Positions 35,374-43,261 of a stretch of DNA of 64,000 nucleotides are shown one piece after another. Source of the stretch: Antitrichia curtipendula (taxonomy: Eukaryota; Streptophyta; Bryopsida; Hypnales; Leucodontaceae); assembly GCA_951230915.1 (NCBI GenBank), contig OX579637.1, positions 4,216,001 through 4,280,000 of the forward strand. The letters run 5' to 3'. Below the pieces are notes generated by a model, which saw only the letters and a list, made by a program, of their open reading frames with translations, did no database searches and was not told the origin of the DNA. The translations under genes and the position numbers were made by a program. Positions within the stretch are counted from its first letter, which is position 1. Each line of letters opens with the position of its first letter.

Positions 35374-35470
35374 ACCGTCTGTCCACTTGTCCGCCCGTCC
35401 GCCTCGTGGCCCGTCCGCGCCTTGGTCACCTCCGTCCGACGGGCGGACGGTCCGACTGCCTATTGGACCA
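35374..35470. repeat. Small CpG-rich CGTCCG cluster after the transposase gene
   Basis: A compact cluster of CCGTCCGC and GGGCGGACGGTCCG words about 170 bases downstream of the transposase frame. It is shorter than the other arrays and does not precede a visible gene directly. Confidence 0.7.
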
Positions 35471-35990
35471 TCGCAGTTCATGTTTTTTTCTCATTTAGTG
35501 CAGCATAGGATTCCTGAAATGGCCAGGTCATCTCCAAAGAGTGTGCCTTCATGACAACAAGCATCCAATGTGAATACTTCAAAGACATTGAACTCCTCAT
35601 GGGTCAAACATCAAACTTCATTCTTCAATGTGCACATCATATTTTTAGGTGCAATCTTGAAATTAAACATCTCAATGATATTTTGAAATGACCATCTTGA
35701 AAGATCAAAATGAAATGCTACCTATAGTTCTAAATATTTTTTTCTAAACTTTTGATGATAGATTGTAGATTTAATTATATTCAAAAATTTATTTGGATTT
35801 TAATCATATATTACTATATATTGTAAGACATCTCAATTTTAAAATAATTGCTTTTATGAAGAAATTTGTCGAAGTAAGCCAAATCCGACTTAATGTCATG
35901 AAACTAAAAACAATTGCTATGTACTTATATAATACTATTGCATCAAAGTCACGATCTTCTAAGATATTTGTATGCAAAGTTCTAATATAG

Positions 35991-36015
35991 GATTTAGGAT
36001 TTAGGGTTTAGGGTT
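35991..36015 (+). repeat. Short telomere-like motif run (TTTAGGG type)
   Basis: GATTTAGGATTTAGGG followed by TTTAGGGTT: about three imperfect copies of the plant telomere unit. Confidence 0.6.
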
Positions 36016-36886
36016 CATGTCATTCATATAAATGTTGTCCAAATTAGAAGTATATTTTGAAAATGGATGTGTGATAATATTTTGATGTAATATTAAAAAA
36101 TCATTTTGGTCATGATAGTATAGATTGGTACCTAATTAGTAATTACCTACTTATAAGAAATTGCCCCATTCAATGTCAAATAATTTTGTCAAAAATCATC
36201 TGGAGTTATATAACTTATATGTTGCGGACTTGCGGTCATGCGGAGTGCGGATCATGAAGTTAGAAAAAGCATATAGAGTTGTCTTATGTCTCTAGAATTC
36301 AAAATTCTTTATTCAAAATTGATATCAAAGAATATTAATTGTCTATTGGAATATTTTTTTCATTGGGATTAACAATTCTTCAATTCTTCCAAAAGTTATT
36401 AGCGTATTATTTTTCATTTAATAGTGCATCAATTTCTACTTCACAAATTTTAAAAAATGAATGTATAGTTCTTTTGAGTTTAACCTCTAATTCTCTAAAG
36501 TCCCATTGTCCCATCGGGGGACAAAATGGATGTGAGATTTTTAAATTCCATGCCCAATTGCACATTGGTGAATTCTTTGATGTATAAATTCATTCAACTA
36601 ATGTGGGACAATGGTGTTGATAAAATTACATAAAAAGTCTATTGTTGAATTTGTTTAACAAAATATATTCACATAAGAAATTAAAAAATTGACTTCAAAG
36701 CTTTATTTGCGAACTTGTGCGTGCTATAAATTCAAGAAACACCTAAACCCAATCAAGAATCCTCAAGTTAAGTTCTTAATTGAAGATGGTCCATATATTT
36801 CTTGAGGAACTTAATTTGCATTTGTTTTCATATTTTTAATTAGTTATGATTTCTTACATTTGTAACTTTAGAGTACAATTTACGAT

Positions 36887-36934
36887 TTAGGTTTTAGGGT
36901 ATAGGGTTTAGTGTATAGGGTTTAGGATGTAGGA
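36887..36934 (+). repeat. Second run of degenerate TTTAGGG-like units
   Basis: Units TTTAGGT, TTTAGGG, TATAGGG, TTTAGTG, TATAGGG and TTTAGGA in the same orientation as the run at 35991. Confidence 0.55.
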
Positions 36935-37089
36935 CTTAGTGTATAAAAATGAAGATCATTGCATTCAAAAACCGCTGGAGTTCTATTTAATGATTCAAGT
37001 TCTTTAAGTAAGAAAGTGAATGTCGATAAGATTTTTGTCTTTTCAATCCTTGTCATTATTTGCTGGTCGAGGTCGTTTTAGGAGTTAGA

Positions 37090-37712
37090 TGATGCAGCCG
37101 TCCGCCTGGTCGGATGACCTATAAAAATCTCTCAATTTGATCTCCACTTGATAGGGGCTGTCCGATCAGGTGGATTGCCCAGGTCAGACGGTCCAGGGCG
37201 GACGGCAGCCGCCCGATACATCAGGGCTGTCCGATGAGTCGGACGGGCGGCGTCCGCCTGATCGGATGGTCCTTACGATGCGGACGACTATCCGTCCGCC
37301 TCGTTGGGTCCGTCCGATCAGGCGGACGGGCGAGGCGTCCACCTTCGATTTTAGGGTCGGACGGCCCAGAGCGGACGGCGGCCGTCCGATTCACCGGGGC
37401 CGTCTGATGTGTCGGACGGGTGGCGTCCGCCTGATCGGACGGTTCTGACGAGGCGGACGACTGTCCGTCCGCGTCGTCTCGTTTGCCCGATCAGGCGGAA
37501 GGGCGAGGCGCCTGCCTTCGATTTTAGGGTCGAACGGCCCAGAGCGGACGGCGGCCGTCCGATTCAACGGGGCCGTCCGATGTGTCGGACGGGTGGCGTC
37601 CGCTTGTTTGGACAGTCCTGACGAGGCGGACGATGATTCGTCCGCCTCGTCGGGTCCGTCCGATCAGGCGGGCGGTCGAGGCGTCCGCCTTGCTTAAAGG
37701 AGTCGGACGGCC
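37090..37712. repeat. CpG-rich array upstream of kinase-like gene, copy B
   Basis: The array is organised in tandem units of about 173 bp: the word GATCAGGCGG recurs at about 37316, 37489 and 37661. Each unit holds CGGACGGCGGCCGTCCGATT and CGTCCGCCTGATCGGAC-type blocks. Same family as 1-311. Confidence 0.85.
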
Positions 37713-37740
37713 CGTCTGCTCCTCACTTTTATCTTCCTCC
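37693..37740 (+). promoter_or_regulatory. Candidate core promoter of kinase-like gene, copy B
   Basis: CTTAAAGG (degenerate TATA-like) followed by GTCGGACGGCCC and TCCTCACTTTTATCTTCC, aligned with the promoters at 300 and 27724. Confidence 0.45.
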
Positions 37741-37938
37741 TTGTGTCATGCAAGGGAGAGCGGAGAGCTTGGTGGTTTATCCTCCATTGGCTCCTTTCTA
37801 AGGGAAGATAAGAGTGTGATTTCTAGGGGATACTTGTTGCTTTTTTTTTCTACATTTCGTGTATGATCATTTGGCATATCGTATATTGCCTTTTGGATTA
37901 GAAATTGCAAGTGCACTTCTAAACGTGATTTCATCACG

Positions 37939-39424
37939 ATGCCGAGATCAAAGAAGGCTGCGAAGGACAAATGAGTGAAGCCGAACATTGAGGCGAGTAT
38001 GGATGCTCCCTCTCTCGCTTGCAAAGCATTTCTCATTGAGTGCATTGTCAATTTTTATGAGTCGAAAACCACTGCGTCGTTGTATACCAAATATGCGAGG
38101 TATGAAGACGAGTGCCCAGCTAAATTCAAGGGAGATATGGCACAGAAGTTCACGGATGCTTTAAACGTACCCTACTGGATTCATGAAATGGAGAGGAAAG
38201 GGCTTTCAACAATTTTTGAAGAACAAGGTCCATGATGCATTGTGGAATGCAAAGGTGACCTTAGAGAAGTACGCGAAGCAACACCGCGTAGGTGATGGCG
38301 CTTTTGAACAGGTCATTTTGAAGGCAGACTTGTTTGTTCGCCAGTGCGCCCCTTTTGCAAAGAATTGAAATAGGCGAGGTTCAATGGGTTGGTGGAATAG
38401 TGATGAGGGACTTGTAGAGTTGCAACGTGGGCGACGACATCTCTTAGCGCTTCCGGAAACAGCAAGGGTGATTCCACAAGATGATCAAATCCTGAAGGGT
38501 GGATACGCAACAATTCGGAGGGTCCGAATTGAAGGATGTCGTGAGATACCCACATTTTGGGAGTTCGCAGCGAAGGTATCTCATCAACAAGGCTTACGAC
38601 CTCAGCTTGCAAGGTTGGAACACCAAAACGAGTCAATGGCAGTGAGAATTTCACATGATGGAGTTATCCGGTTTTCTACTGTTCATGCAACGCAAAACGA
38701 AGGGTACTTGTATTGGTGGAATGGCGGAACATTGAAGCAAATGTTAAAATTGGATAAGGAATATCCCGATAACATTGGCATTCGGTTGGCTTATTCTCAA
38801 CCGACCCCGGAAGAGGTGACCAAAGCTTTTTTTCTTGGTCGTTGGAGGAAGAAGCGCACAGAGCTTGCATGGGCACTGGTGCACCTCATGAATGCAGTGC
38901 ACACCGCTGGACATTTGCACAATGATCTTTCACTGGACAACATTATGTTTCACTTTCCCAATGATGAGTCACGTGTTTACATTGGAGTTTGCGATTGGGG
39001 CATGACTACTTTACGTAATGAACCAATGAAGTCCTTGTACACGTTCACCTCTCAGAGTGAGCGGACTGAGACCTTGAAAAAGTGGTGGTGGGTGGACCCT
39101 TCTATTGCATACTTGCATAGAAGAGATGCGGATGTGACAATGATATCGAATTTATCACGTAAATCAGGGGAATATGTGGTTGGTCGAATAGCTCAAGCTA
39201 TCAACAATGGTTGCATGTCGGCGGACTATGTGAGCTTAGATCGGGAAAATGAAGGACATACAAGATTTAGCCATGAGGATTTGGCAAAGATTTTTCACCT
39301 TTACTTGGAGCGCCTTTGTGATTCGGTGATTGATTCTCGCGGTAGCTTGTCCGAAATCATCCATCGATTTACCAATAATTACAACTAGCCTATTCCGGAT
39401 GAACACTTCCGCCACTCATATTAG
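37939..39424 (+). pseudogene. Protein-kinase-like cargo gene of giant hAT element, copy B (broken)
   Basis: The frame is aligned with copy A from ATG 37939. It is broken by TGA at 37972, a one-base insertion near 38193, TGA at 38366, and TAG at 39386 where copy A has TGG. The rest of the frame is open at 38384-39388. Kinase features are clearer than in copy A: GGYATIRRVRIEG (glycine loop), FAAKVS (candidate ATP-binding Lys), YWWNGGTLKQML (hinge), HNDLSLDNIMF (catalytic loop with Asp and Asn kept, HND instead of HRD) and CDWGM (DFG-like). The stop positions differ from copy A, so a complete frame of about 494 codons existed in the ancestor. What the kinase acts on is unknown. Confidence 0.78.
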
Positions 39425-39771
39425 TGTCTATGGTGTTAGTGAACGACATAGAAGTGATAGAACTATAGAAGTATTAGGTAAATGTAGAGGCGAGTACATA
39501 AATTTGCATGATTGTGTGCAAACTATCTAGTATATATATGCACCATCAATGTATGTCAATATATGTGCACCCTTATAATTCATATAAAGTTTTGAAATGT
39601 TTGTGTGTTTTGAAACTTTCAATGTTCAATGTCTACCATCTATTTATGCATTCATCATATGCGGTCCTTGAAATCCTTGGATGAAAAGTGCAATGCAACA
39701 ATTATTGTTGATGGATGTTAGCTTGGTATGGTTGGGTTCAAAATTGTATAATCAATGTTGAACACATATTA

Positions 39772-40704
39772 CCCCTAAAAGACCAAAGTGTTTTTTTTGG
39801 CAACATAGCGATTTTGGGCAGCTCACTACAAATGGAATTTATATTTTTTTTCTTTGAAATTTTCATACAACACGTGCCCAAGGAGTAGCTTTAAGGCCCA
39901 ACAATTCTCATAAATTTTGACTACATGGTTAAAAAGTTATTGCATGATATGTCATTTTCAGTCCTTGGCGGGCAGCACGGGCAGGAAAAAAAACTTCTTC
40001 AAAAATCACTTTTTCAGAAAATAAAAATTTGAAATTGGTTCTTTAGATTTATATGTACGTGGGAAGCTTTGAATCATTCCATTTAGATATATGAGTCAAA
40101 AGTTATGAGGACTCTTAGTTTAAGGGTAGTTATGGAATTTCAACTCTAAAATAAACTTTGAAGTCTTTTATTTAACTGAATTTTCAATATTTTTGAAAAA
40201 AAATAAAAACATTGGGTGTAGATTGTTTATTACAACATTACAGCCGTTGGATTGGCATTTTTCAATTCCATAAATAAATTCTTCACAATTTAGTGTTTTG
40301 AATCATTCTCTACCTCTTCCTACTTACTATTTTTTTCCTATATGTTGTACAATTTCAAATGATCTGAAAATTTTCAAGCATGTAGCAAACTTGCCTTCAA
40401 GAATAAATCCAAAGAGTAACCACCATTTTGGACATTTTTTCTTACAAATGTGACCTTGTGAAGGGCAGCTGCCTGTTTTTTTGCAGGGACAAGAAAAGGA
40501 TTTTTGTCAATTCAAACACTATTATCTTGCAGTCCACATTGTGGAAATTCTGAAATTTTTTCCACATCTTCTTAAACAAGTTTACTACAAAGTCCTATGG
40601 TTATTTGTGTCCAAGAATGTTTTTTTTCTAAAATTTGACAGTAGTATTAGAAATGGCAGTTTTGGAACGTTTTTGGTGAAAACATAGTCAAAATCGATTA
40701 GGGG
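39772..40704. mobile_element. 933-bp insertion within the giant element, likely non-autonomous DNA transposon
   Basis: Copy A has no counterpart to this stretch: its flanks (ACACATA and AATGATAATAG) are joined directly at about 2362. The insert starts CCCCTAAAAG and ends TTAGGGG, giving a 7-bp inverted end CCCCTAA. Short TA-rich flanks (TTA left, ATA right) could be a degraded 3-bp duplication. It contains no supported gene. Confidence 0.65.
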
Positions 40705-40978
40705 ATAATGATAATAGAATTTCATCATACGCAAATATTTTTTATATTGAAAAGCAATACAATTGATACTTGAACGATACCGCTATGATGATACCAAGTA
40801 CCAACCTCCAAATACATTTTAATACAATATATTTACATCAAAGTATTTTAGTATGTAAATGCTATTTGCCGAGATGCCGATATTTTTGTACTATGATTGT
40901 CACACTCCATAATCCAATGGCAAAAGATTCCAAGGCCCACTCCATTGTGAAACAACAACTAAAATAGCTCTACCTACT

Positions 40979-42076
40979 TTACTCGGAATCTGAATGGATG
41001 TCATCTCTATGTTTTGGTGGTGTGGAACCGGATCCATAAGTGCCAAGATATGGTTCTCTGCCCCAAGTGCATCCATAGTCCCTTGGCGTAGCTCCTTGAT
41101 TGGGATTTCCATAGTAAGGACCTCCAAAAGTTGGAGGAGGAACTACATCACGATGCTGAGACCTTCCTTGCCTTGGTTCAATATGACGAGAGCTTGTGTG
41201 GCGCTCATATGAACCACCCGTAGTAGATCCAGAATAGTATTGGGAGCCTCCTTGGCTAGATCCAAAATCATGTGTGGTTCCATGGCTTCTTTCTGGGTTG
41301 TAATAAGTACCTCGGAGGTCGTTAGCGTAGTGTAAGACCCTTTAACCATCTTGTGAACCAGATGCAGTACGATCATGTTGGTAGGACCTGTCATGCCCGT
41401 GTCGTTGACCTCGATCCTCCATGCTTCTACGCATAGCTTCTTGCATTTGTTGATTGAACTGGATGTCTTCCCGAGCTTCTTGACGCTCATGTCCCACTGT
41501 AAATGTTACGGGTGCTAGATTGTCTTCTACATCATCGTCGTCCGACCATTCATCCTCAGCATCCGGCAATACAACCGGCGGAAATCCAAACTGCCCTCGA
41601 TTGGACCACATTTGCATACAATCGCTTGGTTGAGTCCAACTCGTATAAATAACATCGTCAGTGCGCTTCATATTATCAACATTTTTCCCGTAAATTGTGC
41701 GCCAATCTACATCTTTGTGGAGTACAATCTCTGCCCAAACCATGGCCATGTTAGAATAATTCATAACATTTGGTTTGGAGTAAGGTAGCTCAGCGCACCG
41801 CGTTACTTCCTCGTATCGGTGTACAAAGTGATGGCTCTCACATGTGGAAATTTGTCCTTCCCAGCGTCGAACTTGCTTGTCTGCTCGTTCTTGTGACCAC
41901 ATTTTGGAGAGGTGCGTCATTCTGACATACTTTTTGCACATTGTGCAGTCCCAAACCTTCTTGGGCTCTTCTTCCCATCTAGGTTCAGCTACACACATTG
42001 CATTTGCCCAATCTCCCCAGTTCATGTCCTGGGATTTGCCTTTGTTACTAGACCTTGAACTACTATTGCGAGGCAT
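40979..42076 (-). pseudogene. CKKYV/HFVHR-domain protein gene, copy B (one internal stop)
   Basis: The minus-strand frame runs from ATG 42074-42076 to TAA 40979-40981 (365 codons plus stop) with a single internal TAA at 41342-41344, where copy A has CAA (Gln). The N-terminus is Ser/Arg/Lys-rich; then WDCTMCKKYVRM, SHHFVHRYEEV and MNYSNMAMVWAEIVLHKDVDW follow, the same order as in the gene at 27880. The CxxC, a later Cys and His residues could bind a metal (inference). The C-terminal half has DEWSDDDDVEDN and a low-complexity Gln/Arg/His/Tyr/Gly tail. It converges on the kinase-like gene. Function is unknown; presence of two paralogues in one element suggests a role in its life cycle. Confidence 0.75.
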
Positions 42077-42350
42077 GATAACCTTGATTAAAATGAAATG
42101 ATTTGATGACAAAGTTCACATGAATCTTTAGGAGAACTGAACAAAATGTTTGACACTTGCCAATGAAACGAGGTGAAGTTGTTAACAAGGCCTTCAAAAC
42201 CAAGTAATCACCAAAAAAATTTGGTGCAATTTAGTATCCGAGCACAATTGTTCACGCACCAAAATGAAAGGGGTGCGCAGAGCCACTGAGAGGCACTGGA
42301 TCACCCACTCCGCAAGGGAAACAATTGTGAGGAATGAGCCGTCCGCAGCG

Positions 42351-42360
42351 CTATTTATGG
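42351..42360 (-). promoter_or_regulatory. TATA-like box of CKKYV gene, copy B
   Basis: CCATAAATAG on the minus strand at the inner edge of the array, followed by a leader with TTCCTCAC; identical to the box at 4008-4017. Confidence 0.5.
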
Positions 42361-42694
42361 CGTTCGAAGGCGGACCAGGCAATGCGGACGCGTACGTGCG
42401 AATCGGACGGCCCAGAATTGGACGGGCAGATCGTGCGGACGGGATCGCGCGGACGGTCCGGTCCGCACGTGCCCGTCCGCACGATTGCGTCCCCGAGTCT
42501 GACGCCCTATCCGCTCGAGGGCCCGTCCGCGCGGACAATCCGACCGCGCGGAAGGGCCCTCGGGCGGACAGGGCATCGGGCTCGCGTACGGGCCGTCTGA
42601 CCGTCCACTGGACGATTGGATGGCCCGTCCAGGGATGTAAGAAGACGTCCGGGGGTCAGCACCCACGTCCGCCGGATGTCCGGGCGGACGTCCT
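42361..42694. repeat. CpG-rich CGGACG array, right end of the giant element
   Basis: Counterpart of 4018-4437 with words such as GCGGACGGTCCG and CGTCCGCCGGA. It lies between the right terminus and the minus-strand promoter. Confidence 0.8.
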
Positions 42695-42704
42695 GTCAAC
42701 CCTG
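42695..42704 (-). repeat. Right terminal inverted repeat of the giant hAT element
   Basis: GTCAACCCTG, perfect inverted match to 27352-27361. Confidence 0.9.
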
Positions 42705-42712
42705 ATCATCCT
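42705..42712 (+). repeat. Right 8-bp target-site duplication
   Basis: ATCATCCT, identical to 27344-27351. Confidence 0.92.
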
Positions 42713-42966
42713 CAACCTTTCATCCTTTCTCATATTTACGTGCACTCTCCAAACCAACTAGGGAGAACTGCTAGGTGGTTGCCATTTTTGGCACATCATG
42801 CGGTTTGCTTTCTTCTCAAAGAGGGTATTAGCTAGGAGGATAGTAGAGGAAGACATAGGAAAAATATGTAGGAGAGCACTCAAGGAGATAATTGTGATAG
42901 CTTTTGATATAAATTAAATTAAATTAAATTATATTATGGGTTGTGTATTAAATTGTGTGTTTTTTT
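42713..42966 (+). mobile_element. Remainder of plus-oriented LTR split by the giant element
   Basis: Continues the LTR that starts at 27325. It is nearly identical to the reverse complement of 42967-43234 (CAACCTTTCAT, ATATTTACGTGCACTCTC, GGAGAGCACTCAAGGAGATA). It is truncated on the right at the junction with the inverted LTR. Confidence 0.8.
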
Positions 42967-43261
42967 GGCAATGAAACCAGATGAAAACACACAATTTAGT
43001 ACACATCCCATAATATAATTTTATTTCCTTTTATTTATATCGAAAGCTATCACAAGTATCTCCTTGAGTACTCTCCTATATATTTTTCCTATGTCTTCTT
43101 CTATTACCCTCCTAGCTAACACCCTCCTTGTGAAGAAGGCAAACTGCATGATGTGCCAAGAATGGCAACCACCTAGTAGTTCTCCCTAGTTGATTTAGAG
43201 AGTGCACGTAAATATGAGAAAGAATGAAAGGTTGAGGATGATGCCAAAATTCATTGTATCA
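42967..43261 (-). mobile_element. 3' LTR of the gypsy element (minus strand)
   Basis: Read on the minus strand it starts TGATACAATGAATTTTGGC immediately after a purine-rich tract GGAGAGAAGA, the expected polypurine tract of an LTR retrotransposon. The pol frame ends within its first bases. Its left end abuts the oppositely oriented LTR, making a palindrome of about 250-bp arms. Confidence 0.75.

Larger units (their letters stand above)
35500..37080. other. AT-rich spacer with telomere-like motifs inside the giant element
   Basis: No supported gene. Two short runs of TTTAGGG-like units occur at 35991-36015 and 36887-36934. The spacer separates the transposase from the kinase-like gene. Confidence 0.6.
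27352..42704 (+). mobile_element. Complete giant hAT-type transposon, 15,353 bp, with cargo genes (copy B)
   Basis: The left end CAGGGTTGAC (27352-27361) and right end GTCAACCCTG (42695-42704) are perfect 10-bp inverted repeats, and the flanks carry the 8-bp duplication ATCATCCT. The inverted LTR just to the right (42967-43261) preserves the empty site with a single ATCATCCT, which proves that the whole interval entered as a unit. Inside are a CKKYV plus coiled-coil gene, a hAT transposase gene, a kinase-like gene, and a minus-strand CKKYV gene. Each is preceded by a CpG-rich CGGACG array. No internal CAGGGTTGAC end is seen. Typical hAT elements are a few kilobases, so this size and gene number are unusual. 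All genes are broken, so this copy could not mobilise itself. Confidence 0.92.

Noticed and set aside
27352..35470. Reading the transposase and coiled-coil genes as a separate element nested beside a kinase element
   Set aside because: No internal CAGGGTTGAC ends or second target duplication are present; the outer ends and the empty site support a single insertion. The copy at 1-4447 shows that the kinase part ends at the same terminus.
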